This document shows, one piece after another, positions 21,921 to 31,583 of a stretch of DNA of 64,000 bases. The notes beneath the pieces were generated by a model that searched no databases, was not told the DNA's origin, and was given only the letters and a program-made list of their open reading frames with translations. Source of the DNA: Arthrinium phaeospermum (lineage: Eukaryota > Ascomycota > Sordariomycetes > Amphisphaeriales > Apiosporaceae); assembly GCA_006503535.1 (NCBI GenBank), contig QYRS01000007.1, positions 2,294,001 to 2,358,000 of the forward strand, in the 5' to 3' direction. A program made the position numbers and the translations under genes. Position 1 is the first letter of the stretch. Each line of letters begins with the position of its first letter.

Positions 21921-22581
21921 CTACGCATTCTCTTCTTGATCCCCCAGGCCCGGCACGAACCCCTCGCCCTCGCAAACCAGTTCTTCGGCCTTGTCAAAGT
22001 CAAAGACCCCATGCTCGTCGGTGAGCTCCTCCTTGCGGTGGTAGTAAACGCCCCAGGTTTCGTCGGCGTCCCCATACGGCGGCATGGCCGAGCGCATCGC
22101 GAAGACCTTATTGTAAGGGATGCGGAAGGTATACCAGGCGTCGCCCTTCTTGTCCTTGGGCAGCATGTCGGCGTCGCCGCGGCGCACGTAGTAGCCGAAG
22201 AGGACGGTCTGGTCCTGGGCGCTGCGGGCGTCGAGGAGGACAATCGTATCGCCCTCCATCTTTTTGTTGTTGCGTTGCTGGTCGAGCTGGAAGACGCCGC
22301 ACTCCTCGACCGAGGCGCCGAGGAAGTCGTTGGCGAAGGACTCGCCTTCGGCCAGTTGATCGCGGAACTGTTGTGCCTCCGCAGGGCCCTGACGAGACTC
22401 AGCCAGGAAATACGGGATCCAGTCCTCGTTTTCCTTGCCAACATTCATAAGCTTGGGGACCATCTACCACATATGAGTCAGTAAGATATGCGATATGCAC
22501 GTGGATAATGAAATCAGGAATGAAATAGCGACTTACAGGCTTGGCCTCTTCCGCCGTGCAAAAGAGCAGAACATTGACCAT
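21921..22581 (-). CDS. Hypothetical protein, two exons
   Basis: Exon 1 is 22581-22537 and exon 2 is 22463-21921, separated by a 73-nt intron with GTAAGT donor. The product has 195 residues and starts MVNVLLFCTAEEAKP. The protein is acidic and has an ordered look: YYVRRGDADMLPKDKKG, AWYTFRIPYNKVF and ETWGVYYHRKEELTDEHG are well-formed amphipathic stretches. No signal peptide or membrane segment is visible. I do not recognise the family. An in-frame ATG 48 nt upstream exists, but the shorter start is preferred because the leader between them is low-complexity and near a tandem duplication. Real coding is supported by the in-frame splice and strong codon bias. Confidence 0.7.
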
Positions 22582-24295
22582 TTTGATTTCTTCTGGTTTG
22601 GCAGTTTGTGGACAGGTTTCGTCAAACAAAACAAAAACAACTAGGCAAGTGTATTGGACAAAGGGAAACTAGGCAAGTGTATTGGACAAAGGGAAGATGG
22701 ATTGAACTCCGCGTTGACTGTTTTGATTGTTCCTGAGGCAGGCTACTACCGACGTCATTGTGCGTGAAGGAGCGCACTCGATGGACGCCTTACGGCACCG
22801 GGCCCACTGCACAGTGTAGATCCGGGTTCTGTTCCTGCATCCGCCAGCCAACACAACCAACAGAGTCAGCAACAATGCAGTATGCATGGTTCCTGAGTTA
22901 TGTGTTTTACGTTGCATCGTGTCCCTCAGTCGCATGGCGATCTGTAACTGCTGGTTAAAGCCTTTTACACCAATCCTTATGTGCCGCGAAGAAACGACTT
23001 CAGCGTCTTGGGCCCTGTCCGAATCAATGAAATGATCCAGGCTACAGTCTCACGTTTCCTACGTCATTTCGGCACTTGTTGGTGATTTCTTCTATATGCT
23101 AGCACGTCACGGATATTCTGGGACCACAAGTTGCGACCTCTACTGTTCTTGTAGACGCGTTCAACTACTGCTTGGCCAATCCTTCCGAGGGCCCTCTCGG
23201 TTCACGATCAGCGGCAGATCTTGGAGACACAATACAGCTAACATCTAACAACATTGTAATGTGGAAATATAGACAACGGCCTTTAGAGAGCAACGTCGGT
23301 TGAATGTTGACAGATGAGTCTGACGCGGCGAGTTGGTATAAGCAAAGCCGGTCATCATGGTCAGGTTTCACTTACTTCCTCCACTGGACAGTTGCTTCCT
23401 CATCTTCCTATCGCGCAGTGACCTCCGGTGACAAATTCAATGATACACCGTATATGTAGATATCATTTCATCATTGCGACTAGCCAGTCTCACTGTCTGG
23501 TCCCTTCATCTCATCCTCAGACGCCTCTATACACCTTACCACCTTTATAACTGACTAACTGCAATCCGAGTTGTCAACATGGTCTCCACAAGAACAAAAT
23601 GGGCTTGGGGCTCAGAGTGACGGGGCGGGGGCTCGTCTCCGACTTGCGAGACGCCAGTACGTGGTGTGGCATTTTGGGAACCCTTGTTGGTCAGGTGCAC
23701 ACTAGGTAGTGGGGAGTACTGTTTTTATATACCAAAGGATCGGAAGGGATAAGGGAAATCATCACTCGTTGGACACACAGCTGGGCTGTTTGGACTTCTA
23801 CATTCGCTTATAAATGCTCATATACTATCACCTATTCTGGCACTGCCGTGTTCAGTGTGTAGTCTCATGCTACTACCCCCTTTGGTACCGCGGGTCGAAG
23901 ACTCCTTTGGTGATGCTCTTATATAAGTACGTATCCACCGTATGTAGTCTTTTGAATAGTTTGGAAACCATGAGTGTGGCTAAGTGATGCGTACGCCATG
24001 CTTGGGGTGCTTGCATATACTTTATTTCTTTTTGTCGCTATGTTGAACTGAATTGAAGTTTAGATTGAAGTCAACATGTTTGCAGCTCCGAGCGGGCATG
24101 TGATAGGATTGCTTTATTGATTGACCCATGCACACAAATCGGCAACATCAATTGCCTTCAATACATATTTTAAAATCTGTCGGTATCATCATTGGGTGTT
24201 GTTCCAGGCCCAGAGAAGCAGCTACCCGGCCCCACTAATAAATCCAACAACATACCAGCAACAGCTCTGTCTGCACCTTCTCGACGAACACCATC
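22582..24295. other. Intergenic with a tandem duplication at its left end
   Basis: About 1.7 kb between divergent genes. Apart from the 28-bp duplication at 22640-22695, no gene, RNA or longer repeat is recognised. Confidence 0.5.
22640..22695. repeat. Perfect 28-bp tandem duplication
   Basis: Two identical adjacent copies, 22640-22667 and 22668-22695, each beginning ACTAGGCAAGTG. They lie 59-114 bp upstream of the start codon of the two-exon orphan gene, in its likely leader or core promoter. Perfect identity suggests a recent event or an assembly duplication. Confidence 0.9.
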
Positions 24296-25474
24296 ATGGC
24301 TACACCGGCGTTTGCACAATCCCAACCTTCACAATGTCCAACCAGAAAGCTCGTCTCCGTCCGTCGCATTGCCGCTCTTCAACCCATCAAAGGCAATCGG
24401 CACGTCGAGGTCGCCAAGATCGACGGCTGGAATGTCATTGTCATGAAGGAAGACTACCACGTCGGGCAGCTGGTCGTCTACTTCGAGGTCGACAGCTTCC
24501 TGCCCAACACCGAGGCGCGTTTCTGGGAGTACTGCCAGCCCCACAAGGTCCAAGATTATAACGGGCAATGTGGCTACGTTGTTAAGACCTTCATGAAGTA
24601 CGGCCGGGTCACCCAGGGCATCGTGTTCCCCTTGGATGCCTTCTCCGAGATCCGAGAAGCCCAACAAGAACTGGATGCCAAGTTTGGTGATAGTGGGATT
24701 GCCGTCAAAGCCTTACTAGAGATGGACTTCACGGCTACTCTGGGCGTCAAGAAGTATGACTCAGTGTATTTTGACGCTGCTGGCAGTTACGGCCGACCTC
24801 CGCCGTTCTTTCCGCAGCCAGGCTGTGAGCGCGCTCAAAACATCTCGGGGCTCTTCGAGCGCTTCGGTGACACGATGTTCCAAATCACCGAGAAGCTGGA
24901 TGGTCTTTCCATGACCGTCTACCACGTCCGGAAAAGCTCCGAACTGTACCGCGCTCTCCCACAAGACCGCGACAGCAGCACAAAGCGGCCCGAGTACGGC
25001 GTGTGCGGCCGCGAGAATGACTATGTCGAGCACGAAAAGTCCGTGTTTTGGATGGCGGCCAAACAGCAAGATATCATCAACAAGCTGAGACGACTGGGCA
25101 AGAACCTCGCCGTGCAGGGCGAACTGTGCGGATCCAGCATCATGCGCAACAGCATGGGCTTCGCCGAAGGCCAGCACCGCTTTTACGTCTTCGGCATCTA
25201 CGACATTGACCGGGCGGCTTGGATGGGCGCCGACAAGGCCTTTGACCTCTGCAAACAGCTGAGCCTGACCCATGCGCCGGTCGTGGGCCGTCTGCGGCTG
25301 TCGAGCTTCGCGCAATCGCTGGACGACCTCTTGAAGAAGGTGGAAGGGAAAGGCGTCTTGGGCAAGAACCGCGAGGGGCTCATCTTTCGGACGCCGAACA
25401 ATACCTGGGGGTTCAAAGTCATTGCCAATAGCTGGCTGCTGGAGTATGGGCAGCATAAGGCGGATCAATGGTAA
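24296..25474 (+). CDS. RNA ligase, Deinococcus Rnl5-type
   Basis: Single-exon frame of 392 residues. The nucleotidyltransferase motifs of the covalent ligase superfamily are in order: motif I KLDG with the adenylated lysine at about residue 200, CGREND (about 237-242), motif III QGELCG (274-279), motif IIIa VFGIYDID (298-305), motif IV REGLIFR (359-365) and motif V FKVIAN (373-378). Ahead of them is an N-terminal domain with the block IDGWNVIVMKEDYHVGQLVVYFEVDSFLP, given here as seen in residues 42-70, which is the N-terminal OB-like module of the D. radiodurans Rnl (DraRnl, Rnl5) family. It would seal 3'-OH/5'-phosphate RNA ends using ATP. It is distinct from the fungal tRNA ligase Trl1. No signal peptide; nuclear or cytosolic. 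Target RNA unknown. Confidence 0.88.
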   Translation: MATPAFAQSQPSQCPTRKLVSVRRIAALQPIKGNRHVEVAKIDGWNVIVMKEDYHVGQLVVYFEVDSFLPNTEARFWEYCQPHKVQDYNGQCGYVVKTFMKYGRVTQGIVFPLDAFSEIREAQQELDAKFGDSGIAVKALLEMDFTATLGVKKYDSVYFDAAGSYGRPPPFFPQPGCERAQNISGLFERFGDTMFQITEKLDGLSMTVYHVRKSSELYRALPQDRDSSTKRPEYGVCGRENDYVEHEKSVFWMAAKQQDIINKLRRLGKNLAVQGELCGSSIMRNSMGFAEGQHRFYVFGIYDIDRAAWMGADKAFDLCKQLSLTHAPVVGRLRLSSFAQSLDDLLKKVEGKGVLGKNREGLIFRTPNNTWGFKVIANSWLLEYGQHKADQW

Positions 25475-25741
25475 ACCCCCTGCACCCATGGTGATGACTA
25501 CCAAAGAAAGCACCTATTCATTCCCGGATGTTAAAGGCCACATACACTCAGCCATCTTAAAGTAAGCTAGAGAGAAAATAATCTGACAATGTGGTGGCAG
25601 ATAGCGAACAAGTACCAGGGAACAGGGGATAAGGGATTTGAGGAATAACCAAGGCGCATGATTCTAGCATTCTCTTATGTGTCTACGCTACTCTATGACA
25701 ACTCTAGACTTGGGACCGAAACAGCTCTAGTGGCAGAACGC

Positions 25742-27444
25742 TCAGTACTTGGGCTGGAATGGAAGCGTGGACAAGAATTTGCCCGGGTGTCCTTTGATAT
25801 CAAGCACGCTAAACAGCTCCTGCAAGATAACCATAAACGACTCTGGTTCCCCCATATGTTTCCTATCTCGGATGAATCTGGTCGAAAGAGAAATGTCAGT
25901 GACCAATCACGATATAAATTGCTTCCTCCTGAAGGGGCATCAGGTGTCGTCCTACCTAGCTCGCTTGGGGCTACCGTGCTGAAGACAGAGATGGTAGTCG
26001 TCGATGGGGAAGATCTCGTCCTCGGTGCCGTTCACCAGCAGCAGTTTCGCGCAGGGCTTATCGAGCGTCCCGTCGTTGAGGAGGGAGAACTTGTCCATGG
26101 CCTCCTTCTTGAACCGATCGAAGTCCTTGCCGTAGCCGAACTTGTAGCAAAGGGTATGGGCGAGGCTGTTGCAGGTTAGCGTCGGTAATGTGAAAAATAT
26201 GTCTTTCCTGATAGGAATAGATGCAGGTGGTGATGGAGGGAAAGAGCACTTACTCAAACGGATACTCCAGATGATCCGCATTGTCGAGCCAGACAGGGTC
26301 AAACATGTAATGGCACCCCCCACCCAGCGCCACCGCGCACCGCAACTTATCGGCATGCGTGTGCGCCAGACGGATGCTGTAGTAGCCCCCCGTGCTGAAG
26401 CCCCAGTTGACGACGCGCGCCTGGTCGATCTCCGGCCGCGCGGCGACCCAGTCGAACATGGAGCTCCAGACACGGTCGGGGCTCGCCGGGTCCGACGCGA
26501 GGCCCGGGTTGTCGCCCGTGCCCGGGATCTCCACGATCAGCGTCGCGCACCCCACCTGCCGCCACCCTTCCTTCCACACCGCCAGCTCCGTCCGGTACCC
26601 GTCCAGGCCCGTGAAGATGATGACGAGCGGGACCTTTTGGGTGGCGGAGGCGCCAAGGGGCAGGTGGTAGAAGGCTGGGAGGGTGGGGTCGTCGCCGGGG
26701 CCGGCGTGTTGGGTGTGGGGGATGGTGACTTCGTGCATGGGGAACTCGTGTAGACTACACAGTGTCTCCTGGTTAGCTCTTTACTCAGTCATCCCCTACC
26801 AAGGTAGGAGGGGATGGGGGGTCTGCCTACCCTAAGCCCTTTCGGGCGGCGTCTTTGCCCATCTCCCAGGCGTAGCGCTGCTTCTCAGATCTCGGGGCCG
26901 GGAATCGCGCGATCCGGTACAGCGCCGAAGCCCGTCTGTCATGGTTATATGGAGTCAGTCAAGTACCTATCTGCGGCTCAGGTAGTTACATAAACCCACA
27001 GGTAAAGCTCCGATGCTTTCGGCTTGTCGCCGGCTTTCTCGGCCGAGGCTGCTTCAGCCACGAGCTCCTCGGCCTTGGGGAAGAAGCACTGGGCGTACTC
27101 ATCCCAGTCGTAGGGCTCCTTGAGATCCTTCTATACCCCGTGTAACGAGTTTCAGCACTTGGCAATCACCAACCATGTGAGAGACAGGCGAGAACTGACC
27201 TGGATGATCTCATCTACCACCGGCTGGAAGTCTTTGGTGGCGCCGAACATGAACGGGTACACGCCCATATCGCACTGCCAATAAATATCTTAGTTATTAT
27301 CGTGTCATGACATGCTCGACTTGGAACGAGGTGACTGACCAGTGGCTTCCATTTTGTCTCCCACAGTGCCTTGAAGCTCTGGTGGTGCACCGCCGGGGTG
27401 GAGAGCTTGTCGTGAATCCAGAACCTGCCGCCTGGGCCAGCCAT
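25742..27444 (-). CDS. Ayg1-like alpha/beta hydrolase, seven exons
   Basis: Predicted exons: 27444-27340, 27274-27200, 27130-27000, 26935-26831, 26778-26254, 26165-25956 and 25877-25742, summing to 1287 nt (428 residues) with consistent phases. It resembles the fungal Ayg1/FrsA-like hydrolases; Aspergillus fumigatus Ayg1 shortens a heptaketide for DHN-melanin. Seen: an N-terminal cap region (FKALWETKWKP, VYPFMFGAT, RFPAPRSEKQRYAWE), the nucleophile elbow GFSTGGYY (Ser about 267), HLEYPF, the acid region NGTEDEIFPIDD, and a C-terminal RKHMGEPE with the likely catalytic histidine, carried by the last exon. The fourth intron's acceptor (TAAAG at 26779) is the weakest. No polyketide synthase is within the window, so the substrate is open. 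Confidence 0.85.
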
Positions 27445-28539
27445 TTTCTTCGTTAGGTGTTAGGTTTCTTGGAGTGTAGCCCAATCGAGTTGATACGCGG
27501 TGGCAGATATCCCGGATGTGGTATAGTGATGTCGTCCCGGTCGCTGCTGGGAAAGTTCCGCGTTACTGTACTTCTGATAATGCAGAGCAAGAAAGGTACA
27601 ACAATGCATTCGACGGGCTGCTGCAGAACAGAGCAGAGATGAGAGAGAACTAATGTATGTACTCCCTGTGACCCACGTGTCGTGGAATGTCCGGCGATCT
27701 GACCCCTCTCGGACTTCCTGTGGGGATGCCGGTATTAGTAAGTCAGCCACGTTTTCTTTTGCGCGGGGTATATCAATGGGAAAGAAAATGGGAGTTGAAA
27801 TGGCTACTGGATATTAAAATGTCACATCACCACTGTCTGGTTTTGAACCGGCTGACAAATTCAAGGTGTAATTCTCTAGTTGTCGTACGGAGTACTTGCT
27901 AACACTGTCGATCTGTCGTTCAATTCAATGTCCACTGTTCGACAAGGTGACATCCTCTACTAGTCTATGACGCTAGCATCTTGCCCCAGAAGATCGACGG
28001 TTAGCTCTGTTGAAGCCTTGAAGAGGCTTGGTCTGGCTTGCTACTTGGGGAGGCTAACGGGACGGCCCCTTAAGGCTGCATTGGGCCCTACGCCATTTCC
28101 AGGGGACTGCACGTGTTGGCTGCTTAAGTTCAGATGATCAGTTGTTAGAATGCAAGCCACATCACGAACAGGCCAAATCCCCAAGTGAAGCACATCCAAG
28201 TCATTATGCATCTTGACAGAGCAGGCTCGAGATTGCGAGACTGAAATATCCATGATTGACAGGCAAACGTAACGTCACATAGTCACAATGGAACAAGAGC
28301 AAGATAACTCAATGTTTAAAGTGTAATTAATTAATAAGCTACCTGGGGAGGAAATCTTGAAAAGCTACCACGACAATCTATTAAAAATTGTGGTGATGAA
28401 GAAGAGAAGATAAGGAAAGACCTACTCCGCCTACAGGACATCATGTAGTGGAGAGAGGATTTGTGTGAGGGTGGGTGAAAGCCGATTCCCACGTTGCGGC
28501 GGAGGGGAAGATCCACCGCGATATCATGCCGAGGTGTCT
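27445..28539. other. Intergenic, nothing recognised
   Basis: About 1.1 kb holding the promoter of the Ayg1-like gene and the 3' flank of the repeat protein. No RNA gene or repeat is seen. Confidence 0.5.
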
Positions 28540-29748
28540 TTACATGAGACCCATGTACAGAGCACCGGCGGCGACACCGGCAAGAGCCATAGTGCTGACC
28601 TGGTAGCCGGCAGCCGCGGCGACGGGCACCTGGGTAGCGGGAGGGGTGGTGCCGTAGCCGCCACCAGTCTGGCTGCCGCTGCCGCTGCCAGAGCCACCAG
28701 CACCACCGGAGGCACCAGCGCCACCACCGGGAGCACCAGCACCACCGGAAGCACCAGCGCCACCGCCGGGAGCACCAGCGCCACCGCCAGGGGCACCACC
28801 AGTAGAACCGCCAGTGGAGCCTCCAGCACCGCCGGTAGAGCCACCGGTAGAGCCTCCAGCTCCACCAGTAGGGTAAGTGCCCGAGCCACCGCCGGTCTTG
28901 GTACCGCTACCAGCACCCATGGTAGGAGTGACGACGGGGTAACCGCCACCGTTGCCACCAGCGGGCCCGGAAGCGCCAGGAGATCCACCCGCACCACCAG
29001 CGGGCACAGAGGCACCGGGAGATCCACCAGCACCACCGGCAGGCACAGATGCGCCGGGAGATCCGCCGGCACCGCCAGCAGGCACGGATGCGCCGGGAGG
29101 TCCACCGGCACCACCGGCAGGCGCAGAGGCACTGGGCTTAGCGCCACCAGCGCCAGGGGCGGATGAGGCCGGGTAGCCACCAGCGCCGCCGCCGGGCACA
29201 GACGAGGCACCAGCACCACCACCGGGAGCACCGGGCGTGGTCGAGCTGCCGGCACCGCCAGTCGGCATGGACGAGGCAGGGTAGCCACCAGCGCCGCCGC
29301 CGGGCACGGAAGAGGAACCAGCACCAGCACCGCCGCCGGGCATGGAAGAGGAACCAGCACCAGCGCCGCCGCCGGGCATGGAAGATGAACCAGCACCAGC
29401 ACCGCCGCCGGGCATGGACGAAGCAGGGTAGCCGCCAGCGCCACCGCCGGGCATGGACGAGGAACCAGAACCACCACCGGGCGCACCGGGCATGGAAGAG
29501 CCGCTAGCACCGGCACCGGGGGCGGACATCGAGGCAGAAGGCGTGGGGCCAGTAGCGGGGGTAGTGGCAGGGTAACCACCGTTGCCACCGTTACCGCCAC
29601 CAGGGGCGGAAGCAGAGCCGGAGGAGGCCGGGTAAGGAGGAGGGGCCTGGACCGGGTAGCCGCCCTGGGGGCTGCGCTGGACACAGCCGCCGGCGTTGAC
29701 GGTGGTGGCGGTCGCGGCGACGGCGACGACGAGGTTCTTGATCTGCAT
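28540..29748 (-). CDS. Repeat-built, probably GPI-anchored cell-surface protein
   Basis: Frame of 402 residues. It starts MQIKNLVVAVAATATTVNAG, a signal peptide with likely cleavage near NAG. Most of the mature protein is low-complexity Gly/Ala/Ser/Pro, with at least two tandem families: about five units around SSMPGGGAGAG (roughly residues 90-150) and four units around SVPAGGAGGSPGA (roughly 205-265), then GGSTGGAGGSTGG runs. It ends in a hydrophobic stretch, STMALAGVAAGALYMGLM, preceded by small residues, the pattern of a GPI-anchor signal. A cell-wall or adhesin-like structural role is likely. The GC-rich repeats keep other frames open on both strands, including a 468-codon frame, but only this frame has both targeting signals. 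Confidence 0.82.
   Translation of the reverse strand: MQIKNLVVAVAATATTVNAGGCVQRSPQGGYPVQAPPPYPASSGSASAPGGGNGGNGGYPATTPATGPTPSASMSAPGAGASGSSMPGAPGGGSGSSSMPGGGAGGYPASSMPGGGAGAGSSSMPGGGAGAGSSSMPGGGAGAGSSSVPGGGAGGYPASSMPTGGAGSSTTPGAPGGGAGASSVPGGGAGGYPASSAPGAGGAKPSASAPAGGAGGPPGASVPAGGAGGSPGASVPAGGAGGSPGASVPAGGAGGSPGASGPAGGNGGGYPVVTPTMGAGSGTKTGGGSGTYPTGGAGGSTGGSTGGAGGSTGGSTGGAPGGGAGAPGGGAGASGGAGAPGGGAGASGGAGGSGSGSGSQTGGGYGTTPPATQVPVAAAAGYQVSTMALAGVAAGALYMGLM
28700..29480 (-). repeat. Intragenic minisatellite-like repeats
   Basis: The coding repeats of the surface protein correspond to DNA units of about 30-40 bp with third-position differences. Copy number is likely to vary between strains by slippage or recombination. 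Borders are approximate. Confidence 0.7.
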
Positions 29749-31583
29749 GTTGGCGGTTGAGTTGATTGGAAAGACTTGTCGAAGTGACGAAGGCTGTTTG
29801 TTGAAGGTGATTGGAGGTGGTTTGAAGGGCTAGCGAGAGATTGGAAGCCGAGTGATGATCGAACGAGTGACTGAAGTCGACTGGATTGATGTGATGAGTT
29901 GTTGTGATGAGTGTTTTTTTCTGAGACCAAGATGGGCGAAAGACGGTCCTATTTGAAGTTCGAGATTGGCATCCCAAAGCTTCAGACTTTCGAGTACTTG
30001 CGTCTCGATGACGGGAGGATTGGACTTGCAGGAAACTGCTGCACAGCATGGCTGCGAGAGCTAATGTGGTGGTTTCCGCATGGCATTGCAAGCTCATGAT
30101 GTGTGGAAGGTGAACAGCAGCAACATGTTCATTGCGCATACCGGAACTTAGGCTCGATAGCTGCAGATCTCCACATGCAATCGTATTGTTGACGAAGCGG
30201 TGGCATTTCCTGCACTGCGCATGGCGGTTGCTGTCGGCAATGTGCTTTGGCTGCCGCAGAGTCGTTTGGTGAACGTATAAGTTGTTCCACAGCATGCGTC
30301 AGCGCGACAAGCAATGACAGAAGCATACCGTGATGCTGATGCTTTGCATACGCAGCTTGCCCTTTCGCCTCCTGGACAACTGCCCCTGGCTAGCCCCTGA
30401 CTAACCACGGGACGGCGACTAGGTGATGCTGTAGTCTGTACACGATCTTGAGCGACCTGGAAGTTAGTAACATATTCATTCTTATCCTGTTGGCGCTGCC
30501 TGGCAAAGGCTGCTTGCTATTGAAGATGCCATATTTGTCTCGAGAAGGATGCGTATTGCAAGGGCCGTAGAACCATACCGGACGAGGTTTACGTAAAGTA
30601 GGTTCGGTTGTGCAGCCGTCATACTTCCATTGCGCATCAATGACAGCAGGGGTGAATTGTTATGAGAGCAGATGGTTTCATGCATCTCTTTCCGCGGCAT
30701 GGACGGGTAATTATGACTGGAAGTTAGAAGGCGAACTCATTACATATTCTTTAGCGTTATGACATGGAGTCGAAGACGGTACAAGACAAGGCGATGTCCA
30801 TAGCATATGTGGCCGGCTGTCAGTTTGTAGAGGTAAAGCCATTTGTCATTCTCCTGGTGGTCTTCTGGGCACCCTCTGGAATTGACGTCGAATCCTTATG
30901 GACGGGTGTAGTCCGCGAGATCGATTGAAGGGACGAGACACAAGTCATATGGATCAAATGTTATTGCCTTATAACAAGGTATTGGAGAATGGCCCAATTG
31001 ATGTAATTGGTTACAATACATGTAGTATCACTCCCACGGGCCTGCTGTTCCGATAGGACATTGTTGGATGAGCATGTTCATGTTGGTTGGCTCAGTCAAC
31101 CTTCGCTTGGAGGGCGGGAGACAAGATGATGCAGGTACGCAAAAGCCATTGACTTGGACAGTGTGAAGTACAGTATTGTGCACTCATCTCATCAACGGCA
31201 CGCCTCAAACAGGGTGACGTCAGACCCAGGTTCTGTACTAACGGGCGAAGTAGAACCAGTGAAACGCCCAGTTGACGGGCGCATTAGTGGGGTCTCAGGC
31301 ATCGCGCACTGTGTTTATGCAGGCCATTAAGCTGCTGAGCGATAAGGATTTTGAGTAACGTACAGGGTCCTTATCGAAAGCTGGCCTCTCTGTTTACGAT
31401 GGAAGTAAGGAGGTCAGCCTCATGGAACGTGATACCAATTCGGAATGATGCATCAGCTTGAGTCAACAAGACCACTTTCAATTGATTGAATTATTGCGCG
31501 GAGACCTTCACCGACATAGCCCACTTTTCAGTCGAGTTGCTGTCTAAGATGCGGCTGCCGACGAAGCCCGATTCATTGCGATA
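29749..31583. other. Intergenic, nothing recognised
   Basis: About 1.8 kb between divergent genes. It should contain both promoters. No gene, RNA or repeat found by eye. Confidence 0.5.

Noticed and set aside
24761..25513. 250-codon minus-strand frame
   Set aside because: Antisense to the RNA ligase, whose motifs are in the plus frame.
28524..29930. 468-codon minus-strand frame rich in Leu, Pro and Val
   Set aside because: It overlaps the surface-protein gene in another frame. It is open only because the GC-rich repeats lack stop codons, and it has no signal or anchor sequence.
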